Positions 11,246-21,188 of a stretch of DNA of 64,000 nt are shown here, piece after piece (position 1 is the first letter of the stretch; every line of letters starts with the position of its first letter). The notes beneath the pieces are model-generated. The model was not told the origin of the DNA. It made no database searches and saw only the letters and a list, made by a program, of their open reading frames with translations. The position numbers and the translations under genes were made by a program. Origin of the DNA: Oscarella lobularis. Its lineage: Eukaryota > Porifera > Homoscleromorpha > Homosclerophorida > Oscarellidae. The stretch covers positions 1,488,001-1,552,000 of the forward strand of contig NC_089182.1 in assembly GCF_947507565.1 (NCBI RefSeq), read 5' to 3'.

Positions 11246-11727
11246 CATTAGAGATAGTTTTGGGCCGCTGCAATTCGACCTACGTGGGCTATTTACGGCT
11301 TTTCTACCCGAGTTAGGCTTATTGGAAGACAGCTGCAGTTTCTTGTCGAAGCTCGTTTACAGCCGCAAAAGCTATTAAAGGTTAAATCTCAGGCTGTACA
11401 TAGTCTGGTCATTGCATACGCTGTAAACCGACTTGGTTCATTTGGTGACTCCCGATTAACATATCGTAACTATTTAGTCATCTATATTTGGATATTCAGT
11501 AATCCGTCGGATCCATGTACAGCATCCGATCCAGGGTAATTTGCAGCTGCGCTGAATCCGGTCTTAAGTCCTTCGTAACTGCTGCACATGATAGTCCTTG
11601 CCCATTAAAACAGCTGCAGTAGCGGGCTTCGGCATATAAATAAACCGCTCCTCTACCCAATCGCGCGGTTCCCATCGCAGCAGTAGCAGACGGTCACGGT
11701 CTATTCACAACTGCTTCAACCGGGCTA

Positions 11728-11770
11728 ATCGCAGCAGCAGCAGCAGCAGCAACAGCAACAGCAGCAGTAT
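11728..11770 (+). repeat. CAG/CAA microsatellite
   Basis: About a dozen GCA/ACA triplets, interrupted. The surrounding 11.3-11.9 kb is rich in CAGCTGC-type words but has no clear period. Confidence 0.8.
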
Positions 11771-12084
11771 CCCGCGTCGGTCCATTGACTGCACAGATCA
11801 ATCTGCGCTGTAGTCGCGCATTTACAGCTGCTGCATTCGGTCCGGTCTACTGCAGATGCGCAGTAACCTCTCTCGTTTCCAGCGCTATGAATAGACCAGA
11901 CGCGCTTTGCATCTGTGAATAGACCGGTCCTTGTCCAAAAAGCTGCCGCAACGGAACGGGGCCATGCACACCTGCAAAATAACCAATTCTATTTCGCAGC
12001 AAAGATGAGCTAACCTGTCTTTGTCTTTTCAAAATCGGCATATGGTTTATCTTCCCATAATTCAAAGCTGCCACGCAAGTGAAT

Positions 12085-12800
12085 TGCACTGTGCTTGTAA
12101 ACTCAAGGGGAAAATATGCATCAGGGACACACACCCTGCAAGAAGGGAATGGTACTCTGTGAATAGAACTATGCGGTAAAATCAGGGGAAAAATAGCACT
12201 ATGCGGTAAACTCAGGGCAAATACATGCATCAGGGATACATTCCCTGCAAGAAGGGGATGGTACACCGGGACTTGCACTATGCGGTAAACTAAGTAGGAA
12301 AACATGCATCAGGGATACATTCCCTGCAAGCAGGGGATGGTACACTGTGAATTGCACTATGCGTTAAACTCAGGGGAAAACAGACCTCAGGGGTACATAC
12401 CCTGCAAGCAGGGAATGGTACACTGTGAATTGCACTATGCGTTAAACCCAGGCAGAAAACATGCATCAGGGACACATACCCTGCAAGCAGGGCATGGTAC
12501 ACTGTGAATTGCACTATGCGTTAAACACAGAGGAAAAACATGCATCTGGGACACATACCCTGCATGCAGGGCATGGTACACTGTGAATTGCACTATGCGC
12601 TAAACACAGAGGAAAAACATGCATCTGGGACACATACCCTGCAAGAAGGGGATCGTACACTGTGAAGTGCACTATGCGATAAACTCAGGGGGAAAACATG
12701 CATCAGGGATACATACCCTGCAAGCAGGGCATGGTACACTGTGAATGCCCCAGGGATACATACTGAATGCATCAGGGATACGTACCCTGCAAGCGTTCCT
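12085..12800 (+). repeat. 79-bp satellite array, about nine units
   Basis: The mark CATGCATCAGGGAYACAT recurs at 12224, 12303, 12460, 12539, 12618 and 12698 with a 79-bp spacing (one unit at about 12381 has a changed mark). Each unit contains the hairpin CCCTGCAAGCAGGG and the word TGGTACACTGTGAATTGCAC. Units at the left edge and after 12745 are broken. Open frames across the array on both strands are a by-product. Confidence 0.92.
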
Positions 12801-13139
12801 GCACATGCAAGCAGGGAATGATACGCGGTAACGCACTCGAAACGGCATGTCCCGTATGCTCGATCGCGCGGCGAAACGCGACTTCGCGGCGGCGATCGGT
12901 CGACGCGGACCGATGGAGAACCGGCGCGAGACGTCGCGTTCTGAATTCGGGCGCGATCGGCGGCTCGGGAAAGCGGCGGCGGAGGAGGATCCGCGGCGGG
13001 GGTCCCGACGATCGCGCGTTCAATCGATCGCGCGGAAGGGCGTTCGAAGCGTCGCGACGCGATCGACGCGCGGTCACGGCGGCGTCGGGCGGCGAAATTT
13101 GAAGGCGAAAACGCGAGGTCCCGCATTGGAAACGCAGGC

Positions 13140-13815
13140 CCCGTACGAAGCTCCGTAAATTATGGGAAGATAGATTCAAATCGTCTTCGCCTAGATTGAT
13201 GACGATTATCGGCCAGTCCAAACTTGTCGACACCGTTCCCTTAGGTGCCCCGCCGTCGTTGCTTAGGAACCGACTTTGATACATAATGCTACCGTAAAAG
13301 GTGACGTCACAGTAGATAGTAACCCCGGATTATGTTCAATAGTTTGCAGCATAGATATAACAAAACGGTTATATCTATGGTTGCCACAAAGGATAAATAA
13401 ACATAACGGGCACGTAACAAATAGCTTTATCAAGGGAAAGTAATGTAGAGATTTGCGTATCCTGTCAAATTTCGGCCAGGAACCAATCACGTCGCCGTGA
13501 CGACGAGACTGTAATTGGCAATTGTTTCTCGATCCAAGACTTTTATCAATATGACGTCACCTGAGTTCGTATCAATAGAAAACGTTTCCCTACTAGATGA
13601 AATTCCGTATAGAATGCCTGAATTGTCGATGTCCTTAATTTCGTCAGAAGAACTCGCTTGGATGGTCTCTATGGTGATTCCTGGAACAGCATTTTCGGGA
13701 ACTGTTGCGGAATGGGATAATATCTCAAATTGGGGAATAGTGTCAACAATATTCGTGACATTAACTTCAACACGAACCGTCGCGTTTCTTCCACCGCCCT
13801 CCTTAGGCGAACAAA
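13140..13815 (-). pseudogene. Cadherin-repeat gene fragment, two exons
   Basis: On the minus strand about 13815-13493 reads NATVRVEVNVTNIVDTIPQF, then VPENAVPGITIETIQA, ILYGISSSRETFSIDTNSGD and LDRETIANYSLVVTAT, the ordered hallmarks of one cadherin repeat (DxNDxxPxF-like linker, xPENxxxG, DxxTGxI, LDRE). A GTGATT donor at 13492 and an acceptor (TTCCTAAG) at 13262-13263 lead in frame into DGGAPKGTVSTSL at 13261-13140, the usual continuation of the repeat (A.DGG.P..S). Upstream of 13815 the frame breaks, and downstream of 13140 the sequence becomes GC-rich noise, so only one to two repeats survive. Calcium-dependent adhesion is the family role. Linker acidic residues are partly altered (TNIVDTIPQF instead of DVNDNAPxF). 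Confidence 0.6.
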
Positions 13816-14235
13816 CACTCTCGCCTCGTCAATTGATTCCCCGAAATTGTATCCAAAAGGAAACGACGCTTTGGCTTTCGAAACAATTAGTGAACTGTAA
13901 GAAAAGAATCTCAAAAAAATTAAAACTGTCCCTCCTTCTTCCCATACTAAGCCCGATTAGAACGAAGAATAACAGAAGAAAACACTGATCGCGCTTTGCT
14001 CAATTCCGCCGAATCGTACGCTTGAGACGTATACGTCTCGAGAAGAGAATTCTATAAATCTCACGATTATTCATTAGCTAAGATATCGAATGACAGTTCT
14101 ATCTCCAATGTAAACAGAGGATGATCGTCAAAGGAGCCGACGGCTCTATGAGAAAGACCGTGTCCGGATCGGGTAAGAAAGGAGTGGCTGGGATTAATTA
14201 ATTAATTAATCAATTAATTCAACTTTCAAGTGAAC

Positions 14236-14700
14236 TTACGCTGAGAGCGGCGGATCCCAGCGACTGTACACAAATCGAGTATGCATCTCGGTGGCGTCAT
14301 ATCGATCTGAGAGCATGTGAGCCAATGAAATGCCGTCCCAGTCTGGGTGTGTCAAAATCGGCGCGGTACAGAGGTGCCTTTTCAATGATTCGAAAGCGTG
14401 CTGCTGTTTTTCCTTCCACAGGAACGGCGTGTCCTGGCGAAGTAGTTCTGTCAAGGGTTTGGCGACATCGGCGTAGGACTTGACGAATCTTCTGTAATAC
14501 TAGGTAAGTCCTAGGAACGTTCGCAGAGTCGACCTGTTTGTGGGCGGGGCCAGCGAATCGACTGCTGTGACCTTCTTTGGATCAACGGCAATTCCGTCCG
14601 GCGTCATGAGAAATCCGAGGTAACGTAGCTCGCGGCTTCCTATCTCGCACTTTGTTGGTTTCAATTTCAGGTTCGCCTTAAAAAACATGCGCGCGCAGCC
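14236..14700 (-). pseudogene. Ty3/Gypsy reverse transcriptase fragment
   Basis: Reads NLKLKPTKCEIGSRELRYLG, then DGIAVDPKKVTAVDSLAPP, STLRTFLGLT, a TAG stop, YYRRFVKSYADVAKPLTELL and FLWKEKQQHAFESLKRHL. This is the thumb/connection part of Gypsy RT leading into the RNase H domain. The YxDD active site and the rest of pol are missing. The left end changes to unrelated sequence at 14236. Confidence 0.85.
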
Positions 14701-14794
14701 ACATCATCACTCGACGCGCAGTGCAACTGAAGAAGGCAACCGTGCAAAAAACTCCTTCCGGGTCGACGTTTTTGCGATACTGCGCATCGCGAAG

Positions 14795-15010
14795 AAGAAG
14801 GAGACGAAGAAAGAAGAAGAAGAGGACGAAGAAGGAAGAAGTGGACGAAGAAGGAAGAAGTGGACGAAGAAGGAAGAAGAAGAGGACGAAGGCGCCAAAA
14901 CAGGCGGAAGAAGAAGAAGACGAAGAAAGAAGAAGAGAACGGAGAAAGAAGAAGAAGATGACGAAGAAAGAAAGACGCCAAAAAAGGCGAAACTAAGAAA
15001 GAAGACGACG
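14795..15010 (+). repeat. GAAGAA polypurine tract
   Basis: Over 200 bp of almost pure purine (GAAGAAGAAGAGGAC units). It gives charged Lys/Glu frames on one strand and Ser/Phe/Leu frames on the other, which I do not treat as genes. Confidence 0.88.
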
Positions 15011-15026
15011 GAGAACAGACGATGAA

Positions 15027-15251
15027 TTACGTGGATCTGGATTTGACGTTTGTTTGAAAGGCAAATTTTGTTGGAATATTCTTGTCAAAATGATGAAGAA
15101 ATTTCAAATTTGAATCCGTACGTCCCCAAAGAAAATCGTAGACACTTTGAGTGGTGAAAAATGATTCTTTTGGAATCAGTTTAATTGCTTCATTCAATAT
15201 TTCTTGCAAGTGTTTGCCGTTTCGGACGAGCGTCAACGATTTCTCGTACAA
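15027..15251 (-). pseudogene. CD36/SCARB-like receptor fragment
   Basis: Reads VRNGKHLQEILNEAIKLI then SFFTTQSVYDFLWGRTDSNL. The F.T.tV.d.LWGy.Dp.L pattern is a strong mark of the CD36 class B scavenger receptor ectodomain. Only about 70 residues of roughly 480 are present. It abuts the EGF-coding segment, which runs on the opposite strand, so a rearrangement junction lies near 15255. Confidence 0.55.
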
Positions 15252-15263
15252 TGACGTCAGAAT

Positions 15264-15445
15264 TCTGACTGATTGCTCGGAATCGCCGTGTCAAAACGGC
15301 GGCACGTGCAGCATGTTACGTTCCGGGATTTTTTGCGAATGCTCTTTTGGATACGGCGTAACTTACTGCGAATTGATTGTCAATGACTGTCTGTCAAATC
15401 CGTGCCAGAATGGTGGCACGTGCGTTGACGGAGAGAATGCCTATA
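15264..15445 (+). pseudogene. EGF-repeat coding segment, 5' part
   Basis: Reads SESPCQNGGTCSMLRSG, FCECSFGYGVTYC and then NDCLSNPCQNGGTCVDGENA. That is one complete EGF-like module (six Cys in order) and the start of a second of the Notch/Delta/Jagged type. The second module is cut at TA (15444-15445) by the Tigger element and continues in frame after 17422. An extracellular, secreted or membrane protein is implied; no signal peptide or other domain is in view. Confidence 0.8.
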
Positions 15446-17421
15446 CAGTCAAACCCCGTTTATCCGACCTTCGTTTATCGGACGTTTTCGCTGAGTGACA
15501 AAAATTTAAAAGAACAGAACTTTCGTCACAAAATAGTAAGAAAGTAGTTCCGATTATTCGACACTCGGATTCCGACACTGACATGGCATTTTATGGTCTT
15601 ATCTGACAGCGCATGCGCATTTCATGCAGCGAGCACGTGGAAACTACACAGAAAAGGCTGCAGTTTTGGTTTCGCAATGAGAAAACGAAAGCGCGTGGAT
15701 CTGTGTGGTCAGCAGAAGGAGGAAATATGTCGTTTCAAGCAAGAGAATCCAAAAGCTAGTCAAGAAAGCATTGTGGAACACTTCCAGAAGAAGTGGAAGC
15801 TGAATATAGGCCACTCGTTTGCAAAGAAAAGCGGCTTAACCTTGAAGATGGGCAGAAAAGAGAAAAACGGTTTCGTAGTGGTCGTTTTTAAGACCTAGAA
15901 ACGGCTCTTTTTATGTGGTTTGGTGAAATGGAATCCAAACAGGCAATAATCTCGGATGAAATATTAAGAAGAAAAGCAGAACATTTTGGCGAGTTACTAA
16001 ACGTCAGTAAAGACCAATTCAAGTTTCAAGAGGTTGGCTAACGCGTTTTAAGAAACGCTTTGGAATCTCGTTGCGTCGCATTCACGGAGAGTCAGCTAGT
16101 GCTGACCTCGACGTCATTGTTTCTGGCAGAGAAGAGCTAAGAAAAAAACTAGTAAAGTATGCTCCTGGAAACATTTTTAATATGGATGAATGCGGTCTTT
16201 TCTACCGGATGGAGCCAAATGCTACCCTTGCCACAAAACCTGTATCTGGAAAAAAAATAAAGATCGTCTTACTGTAGCCTTGTACGTTAACGCTTCTGGA
16301 ACTGAAAAGTTAAAACCTCTTTTGATTGGAAAGAGTAAGCGTCCTAGGTGTTTTGGAAAGAAATTCGACCCCAATCAAATTGTTACGTACCGCAATAATA
16401 AAAAAGAATGGATGACATCCATTCTATTTGCGGAATGGCTGCACGATCTTGATCGAAAGATGAACATTAGTCGTCGGAAAATCGTTTTAGTTCTACATAA
16501 TGCAAGTTCACATATTGCAGGCGAACTAGAATTAACCAACGTCACTCTTGTGAAATTGCCACATCTACAACCACTTGACCAAGGGATTATTAAGAACTTC
16601 AAGACACATTACAGAACCATCCAGACGCATCATGTTCTGGAATGTCTTGAAACTGATCATTCTACCAAAATCGACGTAAAACAGGCTCTCTATTTTATCG
16701 AGAAAGCGCGGGATCTTGTCAAACCGGAAACTATTTTCAACTGCTGGCGGCATGCAGGAATAATTCGATTTCCCGTCTGTACGCAGAGTGATAATGATGA
16801 AGTTGAAGAGAATAGTGACGTAAGAGAATTAGAAGATTTACTTCGGCTTTTGCCTTCAGATGATTTTGAAATGCTTTCAGCAGAAGCTTATGTTACTGTT
16901 GATATCTATAGAAGAAAGCACAGGAGAAACATTGACTGTTAGTGATATAGTTGAAATTTTGATTTCGGCTAACGACGACAACGACAACGACGACAACGAC
17001 GACAACGACGACAGCGACGACAAGGATCGAATGGAGTCAAATAAAACAGTGTCTGTTCAAGAAGCGCTTTGTTCCATACATGTTCTTGCCGCTTTTCTTG
17101 ATCAAGAAAATGCTCTTTATCAAAACGAAATAAGACTCGTTCAAATGGTCCATCAAAAAATTCAGAGAATGCACGTCACGTCTACACAGCAGAAACAAAC
17201 TTCTTTGCATTCGTACTTTAATAAGAGTAACTGAATTACGCTTTCGAATGAGTGATTGAAGTGCAATTCTGTAATAAATGGTTTAAGGCACGGCGTTTGT
17301 TTTTTAATACGACAGGTGCGATTAATAAGCAAAATTGTCGGATTATTCGACAATACGACAACTTCGATACTCGGACAAAAATAGTTAGAACAAACGTCGT
17401 CGGATGAACGGGGTTTGACTG
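15446..17421 (+). mobile_element. Tigger-like DNA transposon, 1976 bp, TA target duplication
   Basis: Terminal inverted repeats of about 23 bp (CAGTCAAACCCCGTTTATCC at the left; the right end is its complement with one change) are flanked by TA on both sides (15444-15445 and 17422-17423). It carries one transposase-related reading frame on the plus strand. Removing the element and one TA restores a continuous EGF-coding frame, which proves the borders. Confidence 0.93.
15677..17234 (+). pseudogene. Tigger/jerky-type transposase, frameshifted
   Basis: Starts MRKRKRVDLCGQQKEEICRF (HTH region) and continues in pieces through at least three frameshifts (about 15885, 16020 and 16255). The core shows FNMDECGLFYRM (first Asp), KLPHLQPLDQGIIKNFK (third Asp) and WRHAGI. 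The second catalytic position reads VLVLHNASSH, where the family has a DNASxH motif, so Asp is replaced by His. An Asn/Asp-rich microsatellite-like tract (GACAACGAC, 16970-17025) sits in the C-terminal region. The last part (QKQTSLHSYFNKSN) resembles the PIP-box-like tail common in these proteins. Dead enzyme. Confidence 0.88.
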
Positions 17422-17578
17422 TATACACATGCATGTGCGTTGACGGCTTTACTGGCGTCGAGTGCGAGACGAATATGGACGAATGCGTCGCGTACGCGCC
17501 TTGCTCAAATGGCGGCACGTGCGTCGACAGACTTGTGCACGTGATTGGGATCACGACAAACGCAACAGTGACTTGAGG
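17422..17578 (+). pseudogene. EGF-repeat coding segment, 3' part
   Basis: Continues the module interrupted at 15445: YTCMCVDGFTGVECETNMDE, then CVAYAPCSNGGTCVD, the start of a third EGF with a calcium-binding type DE at the boundary. After about 17527 the frame loses the EGF pattern and meets TGA at 17576. Part of the same gene as 15264-15445. Confidence 0.78.
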
Positions 17579-17842
17579 GCGATAATTCGTCAAAATTGCG
17601 AAAATTCAGCGACTCGATCTTCCTCCTTTGACGACATTCTTCATGCAATGTCCGTCAGCACAAAAAACGTCACGTATTCAAATGTTTTCTGTGCTGTCTG
17701 CAATTTTGTTCAACCGACGATGGATCATCCGTTTCAGTCGCTTTCTGCCACGATCCATCACGCAAAACCTATCGAATCATATCGGTCGATTCGGGAAAGG
17801 TAAGAAAACGCGGCAACGCGAACAAATCCCAATGACGTCGCC

Positions 17843-17856
17843 GGGGGGGGGGGGGG
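17843..17856 (+). repeat. Run of 14 G
   Basis: A homopolymer exactly at the left edge of the YR retrotransposon remnant. Its length may be unreliable in sequencing. Confidence 0.9.
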
Positions 17857-17896
17857 ACCGGGGCGCGGGACACACAGAGGGGATGTTCCATTCACT

Positions 17897-19549
17897 TTGT
17901 CTAATGGCTTAGACGACTGCGGCCTGAACGGAACGAGATACGCACTATGGTCGTCTCTCGCGGCGTTGGATCGGGCTAGCGGTTCACGGACGGTGCGCGA
18001 GGAGGCTTGGGAGAGGCCTTCGCCTTCCCCGTTGCGAGTACTCGCTTGGAGCCGCGCCCTCGAGCACTTTCCGGACGCTCGGTTCACACGGTGGCTCCTG
18101 TCGGGCTTAACTAATGGGCTTCGAATCGGCTGCGCGGCGCGGACGATTATCAAATCCGCCAAGCGACACCATCGCTCCGCGTCACTTCACCCGGCACAGG
18201 TGGACAACTTCCTGAGCGCGGAAATCACGGCGGGGCGAATCTTGGGCCCACTCTCCCCCCTGGCGTCAGCGGCGCTCTGGATTAGCCCATTCGGGGTAAT
18301 CCCTAAGTCAACCCCGCCGGGACTGCCGTAAAAATGGCGATTGATTGTCGATTTTTCCGCTCCGCGAGGGCGCGGAGTTAACGACTTCATAGCGGAAGAG
18401 AGTTACTCAACGTCGTACGTGCGGGTGGTGGACGCTGTCCGGCGTTGCGCACTACTGGGCGAGGGAACGCTGCTGGTCAAGATCGACCTCAAAAATGCCT
18501 ACCGAATGGTGCCGGATTACCCCGCAGACAGACACTTTCTTGGCGTGCAATGGCGGGGGAAGTGTTACGTGGACACGGCACTGCCCTTCGGCCTACGGTC
18601 GGCCCCGATCATCTTCTCTGCGGTCGCGGACGCCCTACTCTGGGTAATGTATCGGCGCGGAATTTTGTCCGGAGTGCACTATCTGGACGACTACCTATTC
18701 TTTGGACGGCCGGGTTTGCTCGAGGGCGCCCGCAACCGCGAGATCGCCTTAGCCACATTCCACGAGCTAGGCGTCCCTATTGCGGCGCATAAGGTCGAGG
18801 GACCGACAACGCAGCTGGTTTTCCTGGGCTTGGAGCTCGATACGGCGGAGCAGGTTCTCCGGTTGCCAGAGGGAAAGATGGCAAGGATCACGGCCGAGCT
18901 CGAAAAATGGGAGAGGCGAGTTTCCTGCTCTAGACGGGAGCTGCAGGAACTCATCGGCCTCCTGCAACACGCAGCGACGGTGGTGCCGGCGGGCCGCGCG
19001 TTCTTACGCCGGCTTATTGACTTGACGAGGGGCCGACCCCACCCGGAATCTCGCGTCTATTTGGGAGACGCCGCTCGGGCGGATCTGCGGTGGCGCGCGA
19101 TTTTTCCGCACTGAAACGGGTCGGTAAAATTTTCACTCTTTGTGGCGGCTCCGGCCAACGTGGTCGTCACGGACGCCTCCGGCTCGTGGGGCTGCGGCGC
19201 CGTGAGGCGATCCCAATGGTGTCAGTTGCAATGGTGCGATCGGTGGGCTCCGTGCATGATTGCCGAAAAAGAGCTTCTCCCTGTGGTGCTGGCGGCGGCA
19301 CTGTGGGGTGCGGGGCGGTCGGGCGCTCCCGTGTTGCTGCGCTCGGACAACACAACAGTGGTGTCTGCCGTGGCCACGGGGTCGTCGCGGGATTCCCCGG
19401 TCATGCCCCTGCTACGGACCCTTCAATTCTACGCCGCACACTTCGGTTTTTCGTGGAGGGCGCGACACCTCCCGGGGATCTCCAATACGCTGGCTGACTT
19501 AATTTCGCGTAACGGATCTCGTGAGCAGGTTTTGACGATGGCGCCATGA
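17897..19549 (+). pseudogene. Reverse transcriptase-RNase H of YR retrotransposon copy 1
   Basis: Reads FTRWLLSGLTNGLRIG, PFGVIPK, an in-frame TAA near 18329, WRLIVDFSAPRG, VKIDLKNAYRMVP (RT motif A Asp), ALPFGLRSAP (motif B) and GVHYLDDYLFFG (YLDD active site). RNase H follows with VTDASGSWGCG (first Asp), MIAEKELLPVV (Glu) and LLRSDNTTVV (Asp), then RHLPGISNTLADLISR. Two stops (18329 and about 19112) break it. All catalytic residues of RT and RNase H are still present. Confidence 0.9.
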
Positions 19550-20584
19550 TTATCGCTGGAGCCAGCGCGGATCCCCCAGCCGCTATTGGAGCTACTTCGC
19601 CCACCGGTGCTTCCGTGGGGTTCGCAGCACTGGATTCAGCTCTTTCTGCACTCATTGCCCGCGGCGTCGCCGATTCCACTCGCCGCGTCTATGCCGCCGG
19701 TCAGCGTCGATTTGTGAATTTCTGCAGTCGCTTTTCGCTGACGTCGTTCCCGGCGGTCGAACGAACGTTGTGTCTATTTTGCGCACAAATGGCCAGCGAC
19801 GGTTTACGTTATTCGTCGATTAAAACTTACTTGGCAGGCGTGCGTTTTGTGCAGATTTCAGACGGTGGTTCCGACCCGTTGGCGGGCCTCCTTCCGCAGC
19901 TCAAGCTCACCCTGGCGGGTATAAAGCGAGTACAGGGCCGAGCGGCGCCAGATCCGCGGCTTCCCGTCACACCTACAATTTTACGCCAGCTACGGGAGGC
20001 ATGGAGCCCGTTTGTTCACCTCTGGGACGTCGCGACGCTCTGGGCGGCTTGTTGCATCGGATTCTTTGGCTTTCTTTGCTCGGGCGAATTTACGCTGCCA
20101 TGCCGAGCGACGTTCGACCCGCGACGCCATTTGTCGCCCGCTGACATCGCTGTCGACTCCGTGGAAGCGCCGACCTTCGTCCGGTTACGCCTAAAAGAAT
20201 CAAAAGCAGACCCGTTCCGTAATGGTGTCGACGTCGTGATTGGCAGAGTGGAGGCGGACATCTGCCCGGTGAATGCGCTGCTGGCTTACCTAGCGCGGCA
20301 TGGAATGAAGATGGGCCCCTTTTCGTCTTTGAGGATTGCTCGGCGTTGTCGCGACAGGCGCTCGTCGACCACGTTAAAGCAGCCTTACGAGCTCGTGGCA
20401 TCTCCGCCGATCGCTATTCGGGCCACAGCTTTCGCATCGGCGCAGCGACATCGGCGGAGGCAGCGGGGGATTGAAGACTCGACGATTCGAACGCTCGGAC
20501 GGTGGCGTAGCGACGCTTACACGCGCTAAATCCGGATGGATCCGCGTGATCTGGCGAGTTTCTCGCGCCGATTAGCGGCGACGT
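19546..20584 (+). pseudogene. Tyrosine recombinase of YR retrotransposon copy 1, catalytic end destroyed
   Basis: N-terminal SAM-like part (DSTRRVYAAGQRRFVNFC, SSIKTYLAGVRF) and the catalytic core (LWAACCIGFFGFLCSGEF, with the first Arg region) are in frame from 19546. Near 20318 one base is lost and near 20469 one G is gained. Between them the HSFRIGAAT box is out of frame, and after them LGRWRSDAYTR is back in frame. The next codon is TAA where the paralogue (copy 2) has the YIR tyrosine, the probable nucleophile; the frame then continues to 20584. The enzyme is inactive. Confidence 0.87.
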
Positions 20585-20753
20585 AAGCGGAGAGTGCTAT
20601 TTATCGCATGAGAACTTTTTGTCGATAGTCGCTGAGGTCCCGTATGCGTTGTGCGAATACACTATGGTTTGGTGTAATTTGAGTCCACGGGGAGCTTCGT
20701 CCCGTCCTTGGGGGTCGCCAACGAGCCTGGGCGTCTCGTTGGCGAGTGTATGG

Positions 20754-20880
20754 GGGGTTTGGATTGGTATCCGCACCGGCCGGGATGAGTCTCTCCGGAG
20801 AATCGGTGCACACCATCCGCCCCGGGTCCGTGCGCGCTACGCCCACAACCCAATTGCCTCCGCAGTTGTACCGTCGTCAA
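20754..20880 (+). repeat. Direct repeat B1 of YR retrotransposon copy 1
   Basis: Begins GGTTTGGATTGGTATCCGCA and ends near TTGTACCGTCGT. It is about 97% identical to 21061-21188. Confidence 0.88.
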
Positions 20881-21060
20881 GTGGAGTTTAGCCAATGGTA
20901 AACGTATTTGATGACGCACGAGGCGCGTGGCGCGGGTAGGCCCTTAGGTAAACATAAGCACGCGAGTGCCCTCATTCGCGCCTTCTCCGCTCGAGCGTCG
21001 CCCCTCCCTCTCCCTCCCACAGGCACTTGCTCTTTCTCGAGCAATGGCCGCCGGGCTGTC

Positions 21061-21188
21061 GGGGGTTTGGATTGGTATCCGCACCGGCCGGGATGAGTCT
21101 GCCCGGAGAATCGGTGCACACCATCCGCCCCGGGTCCGTGCGCGCTACGCCCACAACCCAATTGCTTCCGCAGGTGTACCGTCGTTAA
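21061..21188 (+). repeat. Direct repeat B2 of YR retrotransposon copy 1
   Basis: Second copy of the 127-bp repeat, in the same orientation. The element ends just after it, where the sequence becomes AT-rich. Confidence 0.88.

Noticed and set aside
12085-12800. Regular repeats resembling a CRISPR array
   Set aside because: The whole 79-bp unit is repeated with no unique spacers, in an animal genome; it is a satellite.
13515-13988. 157-codon plus-strand ORF
   Set aside because: It lies opposite the cadherin exon on the minus strand, which has clear family motifs.
14680-15025. Lys/Glu-rich and Ser/Phe/Leu-rich ORFs on both strands
   Set aside because: Caused by a GAAGAA polypurine tract.
18187-20401. 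Minus-strand ORFs across YR copy 1
   Set aside because: Shadow frames of a GC-rich RT/RNase H/recombinase region; no motifs on that strand.
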